DNA from: Roseobacter sp. SK209-2-6
GTDB lineage: Bacteria > Pseudomonadota > Alphaproteobacteria > Rhodobacterales > Rhodobacteraceae
Reading direction: 5' to 3'
Length of the DNA stretch: 64,000 nucleotides
Assembly (NCBI RefSeq): GCF_000169455.1
Contig: NZ_AAYC01000001.1
Span: 62,001 to 126,000 of the forward strand
Each line of letters begins with the position of its first letter. Position 1 is the stretch's first letter. Below, in pieces: positions 33,298 through 43,284 of the stretch. The notes beneath the pieces are model-generated. The model was not told where the DNA came from and did not search any database. It saw nothing but the letters and a program-made list of their open reading frames with translations. A program made the position numbers and the translations under genes.

Positions 33298-35646
33298 ATG
33301 ACTGCAGGAATGTCCTGGCTCATTCGCTTGAGCATATTTGTCTTGTTTTTGGCAGTGCCAATGGCTTTGACGGCACAAACTCTGGGTAGTGATGCGCCCT
33401 CATCTGATCCGGTGGCCCGTGCCGTAGAGCTGGCACAGGAAAGTGGTCTGGACGTCATCATTGTGGGTGCCGATGGCTCTGTAGCCGGAGGAGATGCCCT
33501 GCAGAGTGCAGCAAGTCCCGAAAACCCAATGGATAAGCCTTCGGCGCTGATGCAGGCGCAGTCTGAGTTCCAGGCATTCAGACAGGAACTCAAAAGCCGC
33601 TTGGAGGCCTTGCCCTATTCGGTCTTTGAGATGAACTACATCCTGCGTCAAACAAGCCCTAATGGTGAGATCTTTACCTACGTCGAAGTGCTTGGCTGGA
33701 GCCTTTTGTTCCTCCTGATCGGACGTTGGCTTTCGGTTGAGATCTATGGAAAACGCTTTGCTAAGCGTTTTGTCGTTGCTCGGATCAAGGCCTCTCCCGA
33801 GGGCTATTATGAAAAGATGCCCTTCCTGATCTATCGTTTTCTGATGGGCGTATTGGGGACCATTTTTGCGATGGTCTTTGCGCTGTTGATCTCCTACCTC
33901 ATCTTTGGTGCGTCTGGGGATAGCTCGATAGAGTTTACTGTGACAGCGATATACACAGCGTTTTTTGTCGCAAGCGTTGTCTCTGACCTGTGGCGCATGG
34001 TGCTTTCGCCCTATCTGAGCCAATATCGCGTGCCGGTTTTTTCGGATCGTGATGCGAAACGCTTGTATTATTCCGCTTCGATCCTGGCGACCTATGATAT
34101 TTTTTCGCTGATTTTTGCCACCTGGATCGGTGATTTTGGTCTCAACTACAATGTCTATGCCATGGTCTATGGCGTGTTGGCCTTGGTTGGAGCCGCTGGC
34201 AGCTTGGTCCTACTTGCGATCAATGCCCGTGCGATCAGCAATGCTATTCGGGTCGGACGGCCAAAGGAGGATTGTTCCTGGCTGCTGAAAATCCTCTCTG
34301 TACTCTGGGCGCCTGCAGTTGCCGCTTATGTGATTTTTGGCTGGCTTGAACTTGCCTTTGATCTGGTGCTGGAGCGCGACATGTCGGTGCCACTGATGGC
34401 CGGAACCTATATGGTTCTGACCTCCATTCTGGTTGTCTATGGTGTCATCAACTACATCATCGAAGCCTATTCCCGCCGTCGGCGTGTCCTTGATGCCAGC
34501 CTGGGCGAAGCACTGGTTGACGAACAATTCGACGCTGATGGTGAGCTGACCGAAGGGGAAATTCAGGCCATGGCTTCCCACCCCGGGCATCAGATCTCCA
34601 GTTTTGAAGATCTGGCGCGACGGGTTGCGGGCATCCTTGCCTTCTTGGTCGGCAGTTTTGCATTGGTGCTGGTCTGGGATCCGGAGGCCAGCTGGCTGCA
34701 GACCTCGGCGGCTGAACGAGGAATTGACATTACCGTCATTCTGTTCCTCGGCTATGTGATCTATCACGTGGCGCGGATCTGGATTGACAGCAAGATTGAC
34801 GAAGAACGGGGCGACCTTCCTGAGGCCGAACTTGGCGACGAAGGCGGAGCGGGTGGCGCGAGCCGTCTGGCCACCCTGTTGCCATTGTTCCGTGGCGGCA
34901 TCCTGGCCATTGTTATTGTCTCGATCGTTCTCATCGTCTTGATGGAGCTGGGCGTGAACGTCAGTCCCCTCTTCGCCGGTGCCGGTGTTGTAGGCCTGGC
35001 GGTTGGCTTTGGCTCTCAGACGCTGGTGCGCGATATTTTCTCCGGCGCATTTTTCCTGGTTGATGACGCCTTTCGCAAAGGAGAATACATCGACATTGGC
35101 GATGTAAAAGGCACGGTGGAGAAGATCTCCGTCCGGTCTTTCCAGCTGCGCCACCATCTGGGCGCTCTGCATACTATACCCTTTGGAGAGATTAAGGTTC
35201 TGACCAATTACTCCCGTGATTGGGTTATGATGAAGCTGCCGCTGCGGGTCACCTATGACACCGATGTGGAAAAGGTTCGCAAGATGATCAAGAAGCTTGG
35301 CAAAGAGCTTCTGAGTGATCCGGTAATTGGTGACAATTTCATCCAGCCCCTGAAGTCCCAGGGGGTGATTGAAATGCAGGATTCCGCAATGATCATCCGG
35401 GTCAAGTTTATGACCAAACCCGGTGATCAATGGTTGGTGCGCAAAAAGGTCTACCAGGAAATCCGTGAGCTCTTTGCCCGTGAAGGGATCAAATTCGCCC
35501 ACCGTGAGGTTACCGTCAGATTGGCACCTGATCAGGAAGGTGAAGTTTCCCCAAAACAGAAAGAAGCGGCCGTTGGCGCTGTGCAGGCCGCGATTGATGA
35601 GGATCTTCTGGATGAGATGGGCGGCCCCGGCGGTGATGATCGCTAA
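33298..35646 (+). CDS. Large MscS-family mechanosensitive channel
   Basis: A 782-residue inner-membrane channel. A signal peptide (residues 1 to about 25) precedes a periplasmic segment with a possible coiled coil (about 80-105), then roughly eight to ten membrane spans, and the MscS pore and beta domain from about residue 540 (VSPLFAGAGVVGLAVGFGSQ, then VRDIFSGAFFLVDDAFRKGE). The pore helix is rich in Gly and Ala as in MscS. It should release solutes under osmotic downshock. ATG 33298 has GGGGGAGAGG upstream. It is monocistronic and divergent from the glycan cluster; a functional tie to it is possible but unproven. Confidence 0.9.
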   Translation: MTAGMSWLIRLSIFVLFLAVPMALTAQTLGSDAPSSDPVARAVELAQESGLDVIIVGADGSVAGGDALQSAASPENPMDKPSALMQAQSEFQAFRQELKSRLEALPYSVFEMNYILRQTSPNGEIFTYVEVLGWSLLFLLIGRWLSVEIYGKRFAKRFVVARIKASPEGYYEKMPFLIYRFLMGVLGTIFAMVFALLISYLIFGASGDSSIEFTVTAIYTAFFVASVVSDLWRMVLSPYLSQYRVPVFSDRDAKRLYYSASILATYDIFSLIFATWIGDFGLNYNVYAMVYGVLALVGAAGSLVLLAINARAISNAIRVGRPKEDCSWLLKILSVLWAPAVAAYVIFGWLELAFDLVLERDMSVPLMAGTYMVLTSILVVYGVINYIIEAYSRRRRVLDASLGEALVDEQFDADGELTEGEIQAMASHPGHQISSFEDLARRVAGILAFLVGSFALVLVWDPEASWLQTSAAERGIDITVILFLGYVIYHVARIWIDSKIDEERGDLPEAELGDEGGAGGASRLATLLPLFRGGILAIVIVSIVLIVLMELGVNVSPLFAGAGVVGLAVGFGSQTLVRDIFSGAFFLVDDAFRKGEYIDIGDVKGTVEKISVRSFQLRHHLGALHTIPFGEIKVLTNYSRDWVMMKLPLRVTYDTDVEKVRKMIKKLGKELLSDPVIGDNFIQPLKSQGVIEMQDSAMIIRVKFMTKPGDQWLVRKKVYQEIRELFAREGIKFAHREVTVRLAPDQEGEVSPKQKEAAVGAVQAAIDEDLLDEMGGPGGDDR

Positions 35647-35765
35647 AGTTTCCCAGTAAGGTTAGTCCCGCGGGACTTGGGTGGTGTGCAGGCCGCGCTT
35701 TACTGGCCTGTTGGGCTCCTGTAGACTGCTCAAAGCAGGCGGATTTTAGGTTTGTCTCTCCGTCC

Positions 35766-37118
35766 TCAACTTCTCCAAGATGAGATTGACGATCCGCAAC
35801 ATTGCGCGGGAAGCGACCAGTGCATCTGGCATTGCTCAAGTTCCAGGGCTGGTTGTAGTCGTTGACCCGGTCCCCAGCTGCTGAATTCGGGCTCTGCACT
35901 GAAATCCGCCTCTGAGGCACTTGAAATCTCAGTGGTATCCTTAGTCCCAGAATTCTGAAGAGAGGCGAGGTGCTCTGCCGTTCTGGCGAGGGAGAGCTTT
36001 GCGCTTTGTGTTTGTCCGGTTTGCACCAAGTTGCGCAAGGAACAGAGCACTGCGGCAGCCATCAGATAACCTGTGGCATGATCCAAGGCCTGTACCGGTA
36101 GAGGTGTTGGTTCCGAAGCTTTGGCCCAGTTTCGACCTGCATCGGCAATTCCGCAACTCATCTGGACCAGGCTGTCAAAGCCACGCCTAGCTGCCCATGG
36201 TCCAGTCCAACCATAGGCATCAAGAGAGACATCAACGAGTTGTGGCGCAATCTGGCGACGGATCTCCGTCCCAAAGCCCAATCTCTCCAGGGCGTCGGGG
36301 CGATATCCGTGAACCAACACGTCAGCCTTGGCCGCAAGCTCTTTGAGGCGGGTCAGGCCAGCTTCGGTCTTCAAATCCAGAGAGGCCATATTTTTGCCCA
36401 GGGAAATGTCCTGGATCACTCCGGGTTCATCCCAACCGGGCGGATCAATGCGCAAGACCTCTGCGCCAAAGCCTGCGAGAGTGCGGGTTGCAATAGGCCC
36501 CGCCAGAACTCGGGTCAGATCCAAGACCCGGAGGCCATCCAATGGACGTTTGGGATCATGAAACAGACCGGCCCGGATCTTCCCCGCAAGGGCTTCCCCC
36601 CAGTGAATGAGCGGCTCCTTGGAAAGGGCCTGCCCCTGAGGATGGGCTTGCCATTCCGCACGGCTGCGCATCTTGGCGGAAACGCCCCCCTCCGAGGCAA
36701 TCGCGGTTTCCAGCACGTCCCCTTCCCAGGTGCGAACAGCTTGCTGGACTGCTTCTCGATCCTCTTGGCATTCGAGAACAGCCAGAGCCGCGGCGCGGTG
36801 GTGCGCAAGATTGGTGTGGAGCCGGATCCAGCCATCTTTGGTTTCATAGTTTCCGGCAATGGGGTCCCATAGGTCGGGCAGCTCCCATCCAATGGCGCGA
36901 AAGCTGTAGCCAAACCAGAGCGAGGCCAAGCGTTGGTCAACGGTGACCTCGGGACGCGTGTTGGCAAGGCCTGTGGCTTGCATCAACTGTGCCATCTGCT
37001 GGCCTACCGAGGCGAAACTGGCGTTGGCCAACTCGCTGACAGCGAATGCGCTGGGCAGAATTCCCGAACCGGTTACTCTGTAGTCCTTAGCCGTGGGGAG
37101 GTTTTGAAAAAGGGTCAT
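35766..37118 (-). CDS. Class III CoA-transferase, coupled to a peptide-type ABC importer
   Basis: A 450-residue CaiB/BaiF-type protein. The CoA-transferase motif LDGLRVLDLTRVLAGPIATR starts only near residue 195, followed by FGAEVLRIDPPGWDE and WAARRGFDSLVQMSCGIAD with the probable catalytic Asp in GFD. The first 190 residues are a second, diverged half. Its ATG overlaps the permease stop as ATGA, so it is translated with the ABC importer. This suggests that the imported compound or a breakdown product is a carboxylic acid activated to a CoA thioester. A perfect 14-base palindrome (35664-35677) lies beyond its stop. Confidence 0.82.
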   Translation of the reverse strand: MTLFQNLPTAKDYRVTGSGILPSAFAVSELANASFASVGQQMAQLMQATGLANTRPEVTVDQRLASLWFGYSFRAIGWELPDLWDPIAGNYETKDGWIRLHTNLAHHRAAALAVLECQEDREAVQQAVRTWEGDVLETAIASEGGVSAKMRSRAEWQAHPQGQALSKEPLIHWGEALAGKIRAGLFHDPKRPLDGLRVLDLTRVLAGPIATRTLAGFGAEVLRIDPPGWDEPGVIQDISLGKNMASLDLKTEAGLTRLKELAAKADVLVHGYRPDALERLGFGTEIRRQIAPQLVDVSLDAYGWTGPWAARRGFDSLVQMSCGIADAGRNWAKASEPTPLPVQALDHATGYLMAAAVLCSLRNLVQTGQTQSAKLSLARTAEHLASLQNSGTKDTTEISSASEADFSAEPEFSSWGPGQRLQPALELEQCQMHWSLPAQCCGSSISSWRS

Positions 37119-38269
37119 TGCTGATAAGGATCCAAACTGTCCCGTAAGCCGTCGCCCAGGAAATTGAAAGCCAGGACAATAATGATAATCGGCAGCATCG
37201 GGATCGCGGTCCAGGGATAGATCTCGATATTGGCGAGGTTCTGCGCGTCGTTCAGCATTACTCCCCAGCTAACAGCGGGAGCGCGCAGGCCAAGACCCAA
37301 GAAGGAGAGAGCCGTTTCGCCGAGGATCATTGCCGGAATAGAAAGAGTGGCTGAGGCGATCAGGTGGCTCATGAAATTGGGTAGCAGGTGTTTTCGAATT
37401 ACCCGTCCCGAAGAGGCCCCCATCATTTCCGCTGCACGCACATATTCTTCTTCACGAAGGGACAGGAACTTGGCCCTGACAGAGCGCGCAAGACCTGGCC
37501 AGTCCAAAATCCCCAGGATCACTGAGATGATGAAGAACACTGCCACCGGTGACCAGTTTGAGGGCACCGCGGCAGAAAGGGCCAGCCAAAGCGGCAGTTC
37601 CGGCAAGGAGCGCAGGATTTCGATCACCCTATTGATGACCCAATCGATGCGCCCACCAAAATAGCCTGCGATGGACCCGAAGAAGATGCCCAGTACAAAA
37701 GAAACCGAGATCCCAATAAGACCCACAGTAAGGGAAAGCTGGGCGCCATAGAGAATGCGACTGAACACATCTCTGCCCAATCGGTCAGAGCCCCAAAGAA
37801 AGAGGGTCGACCCTTCGGGCGCGCAAAAAAGATGGGTATCCGAAGGGACGAGACCAAAGAGATTATACTCTTTCCCCTCGCAGAAAAACTCGAGCTTCAT
37901 TGGCGTCTGGTAATCTGGCTTAAAGACCCATTGAAAGGTCTCCAGATCCGCTTCTGAAGTCATCGGATAGACAAAGGGGCCGATGAACTTGCCCTCATGG
38001 AACAAGTTTATGGATTGCGGCGGTGAATAAAGATGCTCGCTGTGCCTCTGATTGGGGCCATAGGGGGCAATGAAACCGACAATCGGCAGCAACAGGTAGC
38101 AAAACAGCAGGAAGGCACCAGAGACAAGACCCAGTTTGTGGGTCTTGAATTTGCGCCAGATCAGAACCCAGTTCGGGGCGTCCAGATCTTTGCGCTCTAG
38201 TTCTTGCAGAGAGGCGCCTGGGTCATAGGGCGCATCGTCGACATAGCGGCCGTCAGGAAGCTGGGTCAT
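37115..38269 (-). CDS. ABC transporter permease, OppC/YejE type
   Basis: A 384-residue permease of the dipeptide/oligopeptide class. After a soluble N-terminus of about 40 residues comes one span (LVSGAFLLFCYLLLPIVGFI), a large periplasmic loop of about 120 residues, and a five-span core with the EAA motif region (VRAAEMMGASSGRVIRKHLLPN). The large loop is typical of YejE-like microcin C/peptide importers. It overlaps the partner permease by four bases and the CoA-transferase by four. Confidence 0.9.
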   Translation of the reverse strand: MTQLPDGRYVDDAPYDPGASLQELERKDLDAPNWVLIWRKFKTHKLGLVSGAFLLFCYLLLPIVGFIAPYGPNQRHSEHLYSPPQSINLFHEGKFIGPFVYPMTSEADLETFQWVFKPDYQTPMKLEFFCEGKEYNLFGLVPSDTHLFCAPEGSTLFLWGSDRLGRDVFSRILYGAQLSLTVGLIGISVSFVLGIFFGSIAGYFGGRIDWVINRVIEILRSLPELPLWLALSAAVPSNWSPVAVFFIISVILGILDWPGLARSVRAKFLSLREEEYVRAAEMMGASSGRVIRKHLLPNFMSHLIASATLSIPAMILGETALSFLGLGLRAPAVSWGVMLNDAQNLANIEIYPWTAIPMLPIIIIVLAFNFLGDGLRDSLDPYQQ

Positions 38270-39294
38270 GCATCTCGCCCTTCATACCGAATGCGTGGAT
38301 CCAATAGAACCAAAAGCACATCAGAGATCATTGTCCCGATCAAAGTCAGGAGCGCCACGAACATCAGAACAAAACCTGACAAGAATAGATCCTGGGTTTT
38401 CAGGGCGGTCAGCAGCGTTGGCCCAATAGTTTGCAGTCCTAGCACCACGGATACCAGGACCGAGCCCGAGATCATTGAAGGCAGCAGATTGCCAATATCT
38501 GCGACAAAAGGATTGAAGGCGACCCTGAGAGGGTATTTCGCCAACATGCGTGAGGGGGACATGCCCTTGGCCACTGCGGTTTCAACATAGGGTTTCCCGA
38601 GTTCATCCAGCATGTTTGCACGCAACCGCTGCATCATGGCAGAGGCACCCGATGTGCCTATCACAAAGGTGGGGACAATCAGGTGGATCAGGATCGACTT
38701 CACCTTGTCCCAGGACATCGGCTCCCCTTCGAAGGCAGGATCCATTAGCCCACCAATGGGCAAATCGAACCAACGATGGCCGTAGTAAAACAGGATCAGT
38801 GCAAGCAGGAAGTTGGGCGTTGCCAGACCCAGATAACCGACAAAGGCAGAGGTATAGTCTACCCAACTGCGGGCTCGGGCCGCGGCCAGCACACCAAGGG
38901 GCAGGGCGACCATATAGACAAAAAGAACCGCTGCGAGGTTGACCAGAACAGTTAACCACAGCGTGTCGCCCACGATCTCAGCCACGGGCAGGTCGAATTC
39001 AAAAGACCAACCAAAATTCCCCTGGATCAAACCCGAAAACCCATGTGGACCAGGCAGAAAACCGACCCAAATCAGATACTGTTGCCACAGGGGTTTATCC
39101 AAAGCGTATTCCGACCTCAGGAATTCAGCCTTGGCAACACCTGCGGATTGCCCGCTGGCGCGTAGCTCAGCGATTTGGTTGGACAGATAATCTCCTGGAG
39201 GCAGGTTGATGATGACAAAGACCAGGATCGAAACCACCCAGAGTGTGAGCAGCATGGTTCCAAAGCGGTAGATGGCGTAGCGCAGAATTTCCAT
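38266..39294 (-). CDS. ABC transporter permease, OppB/YejB type
   Basis: A 342-residue permease with the N-terminal RFGTMLLTLWVVSILVFVII span, a periplasmic segment with WVGFLPGPHGFSGLIQGNFG, and a core with the EAA region (LGKPYVETAVAKGMSPSRML). It pairs with the OppC-type permease. Its ATG overlaps the binding-protein stop as TGATG. Confidence 0.9.
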   Translation of the reverse strand: MEILRYAIYRFGTMLLTLWVVSILVFVIINLPPGDYLSNQIAELRASGQSAGVAKAEFLRSEYALDKPLWQQYLIWVGFLPGPHGFSGLIQGNFGWSFEFDLPVAEIVGDTLWLTVLVNLAAVLFVYMVALPLGVLAAARARSWVDYTSAFVGYLGLATPNFLLALILFYYGHRWFDLPIGGLMDPAFEGEPMSWDKVKSILIHLIVPTFVIGTSGASAMMQRLRANMLDELGKPYVETAVAKGMSPSRMLAKYPLRVAFNPFVADIGNLLPSMISGSVLVSVVLGLQTIGPTLLTALKTQDLFLSGFVLMFVALLTLIGTMISDVLLVLLDPRIRYEGRDA

Positions 39295-41213
39295 CAGCCC
39301 TCACCATCAGTGAAGAAGAACTCATCTGGACGATAGATGCCAAAATGCGCGCCGGGCTCCCAGGCCCAGATCCCCTTGGTCGGTACATTCTGCAAGCGAT
39401 TTGAAACCACGACCGGCTGCGGCGCTCCGGCAACGATGCCGATGCCATAAACCTCATTGGCATGAATTTTTAGCATTTCATGCCAGGCGCTTTCGCGCTC
39501 AGCCTCGTTTGTTGCATTCTCCCAGTCATGCATCAATTCCATCAGGCGTTTGGCGGGTACCAGGTCAGGGGCTTCGCCGGCCTCGCCGCCTGTTTGATAG
39601 TGCTGCCCCCATTTTGGCCAGGCCAGAAAAACCTGATCCGTAGGGGCCAGATAGGCCGGGGAAGTATAGCTTTGAGGAAGACCATTGTCCCAGCCAAACC
39701 AGACCGAGGCCATGGTGGTTCCGGAAAAGACGCGGTTGCGCAGGATGTCGCGATCAAGTGGGCGCATCACCAGTTTCACACCGACATCGCGCCAGTCATC
39801 AGTGATGATCTGCAGAGCGTTTTCAACTTCTTGACGTTCGCCAGCGGTTTCCACAATGAGTTCCATTAGGCGACCATCCGGGAGGTAGCGGATCCCGTAG
39901 TGATCCTTCTCGTGGAGGCCTGCTTCATCCAGCAGCTGATTTGCCAGTTCTGGATCAAATGACGCCCAGGCTTTGCGCATCTCGGGGTCGAAGAAGGGGC
40001 TTTGTTCCAGCACGGTCATCGCGCCAGGTTTTGCCAGCTTGAAGAAGAGAGCTCTGTTGATGGCAGCGCGGTTGATGGAAAGTGAGAGCGCGCGGCGGAC
40101 CCGAACATCCCGCAGTATTGTCCGCCAAACCGGGTCGTTCACATTGAGGTTCGGGTAGATGGCAATTTGCGAAGCGGCTCCGGTTCCCCAGAGATAGGTC
40201 TTATAATCGGCCCCGTCATTCTCTCCCTTGCGCAGAATTGGGATGTCGCGAAAGCCAAGGCCACGGGCTTGCAGGTCGCTCTCACCGGCGTTTGTTTTGG
40301 CTGCCACAAGCCCGGCTGAGACGATTTCCATTTCGACAGTATCGATATAGGGAAGCTGAACCCCACGGGTGTCTACCCTGTGGTAATAGGGGTTGCGGAC
40401 AAACTGGTGGCGGATTTTCTTGCCAGCGCTTGCGTTGATCCAGGGCTGAAGGGTGGGTAGTTCGTGATTATCGAACTTGTACATATTGTCGTATTTATTG
40501 TGCAGGGCGGCCCAGCTTTTCACCCGTGCATAGTCGACCTCTTCAGCGAGCGCGGTCGCATCGGCATAGTTTGCATGGAATTGTTTTAGATAGTTCGAAG
40601 GGCGGTAAATGAACGGAGGCCGCGCTTGTGCAAGGTTTTGCAAGAACTGTGCATTTGGGGTTTTCCATTCGTAGATGACAGTTTGTTCATCTGGAAAACT
40701 GACCTTGGGCAAGGTGCCATCGACGCGAAGGAAATCAGGCGGGCCGGCCGGGCTTAACGCTGGGTTTCCCGCAACATCTTCCCACCAGTAGCGAAAATCG
40801 TCTGACGTGAATGGATCACCGTTGGACCAACGATGACCGGGGCGCAGTTTAAGAGTAAAGCGCCGATTGCCCTCATTCTCGTAGCCCAACAGGATATCGG
40901 GTTGCAGTTTATATTCCCGGTCATACCCAACCAAACGCGCATAGCCATAGACAACCATCTGGCGGATGTCCTTGGAACGCGTCACCATGGTGTTCAGGGT
41001 GCCTCCCTGCTGCCCAAAGGCTCGGCCTTCCTGGGCAAGATCCACGAAAAGAGGCGTTTCAGGCACACGCTCTTCCACGGGGGGTAAGTTGCCGGATGAG
41101 ACTTCTGACTGCCAGAAAGGGCTTTCGTTCAAACGCGGAGAGGCAAAGGCAGCGTTCACGGAGACAAATAGGGTTGCCGCAAGAGGTAGGGCGGTTTTGA
41201 GGGTTTTAAGCAT
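39294..41213 (-). CDS. Extracellular solute-binding protein, family 5 (peptide type)
   Basis: A 639-residue periplasmic binding protein. The signal peptide covers residues 1 to about 24 (ending NAAFA). The family 5 core (RFTLKLRPGHRWSNGDPFTSDDFRYWWED) and DVRVRRALSLSINRAAINRALF are diagnostic. I chose ATG 41213, which puts the signal peptide at the N-terminus and overlaps the ATPase gene by eight bases. The size (over 600) is larger than dipeptide-binding proteins and closer to YejA-like or oligosaccharide/peptide-conjugate binders. The ligand is unknown. Confidence 0.9.
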   Translation of the reverse strand: MLKTLKTALPLAATLFVSVNAAFASPRLNESPFWQSEVSSGNLPPVEERVPETPLFVDLAQEGRAFGQQGGTLNTMVTRSKDIRQMVVYGYARLVGYDREYKLQPDILLGYENEGNRRFTLKLRPGHRWSNGDPFTSDDFRYWWEDVAGNPALSPAGPPDFLRVDGTLPKVSFPDEQTVIYEWKTPNAQFLQNLAQARPPFIYRPSNYLKQFHANYADATALAEEVDYARVKSWAALHNKYDNMYKFDNHELPTLQPWINASAGKKIRHQFVRNPYYHRVDTRGVQLPYIDTVEMEIVSAGLVAAKTNAGESDLQARGLGFRDIPILRKGENDGADYKTYLWGTGAASQIAIYPNLNVNDPVWRTILRDVRVRRALSLSINRAAINRALFFKLAKPGAMTVLEQSPFFDPEMRKAWASFDPELANQLLDEAGLHEKDHYGIRYLPDGRLMELIVETAGERQEVENALQIITDDWRDVGVKLVMRPLDRDILRNRVFSGTTMASVWFGWDNGLPQSYTSPAYLAPTDQVFLAWPKWGQHYQTGGEAGEAPDLVPAKRLMELMHDWENATNEAERESAWHEMLKIHANEVYGIGIVAGAPQPVVVSNRLQNVPTKGIWAWEPGAHFGIYRPDEFFFTDGEG

Positions 41214-42981
41214 GGCAACGTACCTTATGTCCGGGCTCAACCGGGATCAGCGGTGGGGCCTCTTGACCTGAGAACCTGAAGTCCTCTGGCCAGCTTTCGG
41301 GGCTTCCGGCTCCCTGCGCCACAAGCTTTAGGTTGATTGGGCGATGGATATTGGGTTCCGGTTGGGCTGCGATAAGGGCCTTGGTATAGGGGTGCTGAGG
41401 GTTGTGAAACAGGGCTTCGGGCGGGGCTTGTTCCACCACCAGACCACGCCGCATGACGGCAACCTCATCAGCGATGCGGGCGACAACCGCCAGATCATGG
41501 CTGATGAAAAGATAAGAGAGGTTTCTCTCGTCTCTGATTTCTTCCAGCAGGCAGAGGATTTGCTCTTGCACGGAAACATCCAGGGCCGAAGTCGGTTCGT
41601 CGCAAACGATGAGTGAAGGATCCAGCATCAAGGCACGCGCAATAGAGAGGCGCTGTCTCTGTCCACCAGAAAAGGCATGCGGATAGCGCAAAAGCATATC
41701 CCGCCCCAGTCCAACCATCTCCAACATGTCAGCAGCTTTGGCCCGCCGCTCCTCCTGACGGCCGATGCGGTGAATCTCCAGCGGCTCAATCATCGTGTCG
41801 AGAATGCGCATCCGAGGGCTCAGCGAGGAATAGGGATCCTGAAACACCATCTGCGCTTCCCGCTGGAACGCTGTACGCGCAGCCCGGTTCATTTCATGGA
41901 CCTTGGTGGCGGGGCCATCAGTTTGCGGACGAAAAATCACTTCGCCACCCGGATCAGGGGCTTCGGCGCCGAGCGCGATGCGTGCGGCGGTCGTTTTGCC
42001 CGATCCGCTCTCACCTACAATCGCCAGGGTTTTACCCCGTGGTAGGCGCAGATTGATATCCCTACAGGCGGAGATCAGACTTGGAGCGCGCCAGCCTTTG
42101 CCTGCACGCATACTATAGGTCTTGGAGACGGATTTAAGCTCTAGGATCAGGTCTTCCGAGGCAGGAGCTGGTGGAGTCGCTGCGGTTGCTTCAGGAACCT
42201 TGGGTGCCGCATCTATTAGGGCTTGTGTATAGGGGTGTGCAGGGGCGGACAGCAGAGGTTCAGCAGCACCTGCTTCCATTACACGGCCCTTGTGCATCAC
42301 GACCACCTGTTCGGCCATATTCGCCACAACACCCAGATCATGCGTGACCAAGATCATTGCCATGCCGGTGTCGCGTTGCAGATCTTTCATCAGGCCCAGG
42401 ACCTGGGCCTGTGTTGTTACATCCAGTGCAGTTGTCGGTTCATCGGCAATCAGGAGTTTGGGTTTTGCAACCATTGCCATTGCGATCATCGCACGTTGGC
42501 GCATCCCGCCTGACAGCTCAAAAGGGTAGGAGCCATAAGTGCGCTCCGGATCCGGGAAGCCAACCCGCTCAAAGCACTCAAGCACTTCTTTCTTGGCTTC
42601 ACGTTCGCTTTTACGTCCGTGCAGCCAGAGAACTTCTGCCACCTGGTTGCCGATGCGATGCAAAGGGGAAAGAGAGCGCATCGGTTCCTGAAAAATCATC
42701 GAAATCTGATTGCCCCGCAGATCCCGCATCTTGCGTTCGCCGAGGGTCAAAAGATCAATCGCTCGATCCTTGCCATTCAGGGTGATGGAGCCAGAACGTA
42801 TTTGGGCGGCTTTTGGCAAAATGCGCAGAACACTTCGGCAGGTTATGGTCTTGCCAGAACCACTTTCACCTACCAGGGCCAGGGTCTGACCGGCGGCCAC
42901 ATCGAAGCTGACCGACTGAACGACCGGATCTTCTTCCCCAAAACCGATGCTTAGGTTTTCGACGGACAGCAATGGCGTCAT
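41206..42981 (-). CDS. Dual-domain ABC transporter ATPase, YejF type
   Basis: A 591-residue protein holding two full ABC ATPase domains. The first has Walker A GESGSGKTITC, signature LSGGMRQRAMIAMAM and Walker B LLIADEPTTALD; the second has Walker A GESGSGKTTAA, signature FSGGQRQRLSIARAL and Walker B LIVCDEPTSALD. Such fused DppDF-like ATPases serve peptide-type importers. I chose ATG 42981 (MTPLLSVENLSIGF); a longer reading to 43086 adds 35 residues of low-complexity basic sequence. First gene of the operon. Confidence 0.93.
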   Translation of the reverse strand: MTPLLSVENLSIGFGEEDPVVQSVSFDVAAGQTLALVGESGSGKTITCRSVLRILPKAAQIRSGSITLNGKDRAIDLLTLGERKMRDLRGNQISMIFQEPMRSLSPLHRIGNQVAEVLWLHGRKSEREAKKEVLECFERVGFPDPERTYGSYPFELSGGMRQRAMIAMAMVAKPKLLIADEPTTALDVTTQAQVLGLMKDLQRDTGMAMILVTHDLGVVANMAEQVVVMHKGRVMEAGAAEPLLSAPAHPYTQALIDAAPKVPEATAATPPAPASEDLILELKSVSKTYSMRAGKGWRAPSLISACRDINLRLPRGKTLAIVGESGSGKTTAARIALGAEAPDPGGEVIFRPQTDGPATKVHEMNRAARTAFQREAQMVFQDPYSSLSPRMRILDTMIEPLEIHRIGRQEERRAKAADMLEMVGLGRDMLLRYPHAFSGGQRQRLSIARALMLDPSLIVCDEPTSALDVSVQEQILCLLEEIRDERNLSYLFISHDLAVVARIADEVAVMRRGLVVEQAPPEALFHNPQHPYTKALIAAQPEPNIHRPINLKLVAQGAGSPESWPEDFRFSGQEAPPLIPVEPGHKVRCHA

Positions 42982-43284
42982 ACAGCGCGTCCCGCTGGCA
43001 TGACGCCCCGATCTGGTTGTCCCGGCATTCCTTGTCTTCCCCGTTATTTTTTGCTCACCTTCGCGTGCAGAGGCAAAGGGAGTCAAACCTCATTTGCCAA
43101 AGCTGACCAAAGCTGAAGAAAAATTGATCCAACGGCACCATGGGGCCACATTCCACTGCCTCAATGCTTGTGTTAGTTGCGCAGTATTGCAGGTTTCCCG
43201 AGAAATCAGGAAACTGCGGGGAGAGCACGCCTCCTGCAAGCAAGTTGAGACGCAACCAAACCAGGCTGAACAAGGAAAAAGAAT
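42982..43284. other. Gap between the ABC operon and the methyltransferase gene
   Basis: About 300 bases between two divergent starts, expected to hold promoters for both. Short open frames exist on both strands (for example 43094-43288 on the plus strand), but none has a convincing ribosome binding site or a recognisable family. I see no strong palindrome. Confidence 0.5.

Noticed and set aside
35766-35860. A suspected frameshift at the C-terminus of the CoA-transferase
   Set aside because: The last 25 residues look unusual, but no alternative frame restores a better ending and the conserved core lies well upstream.
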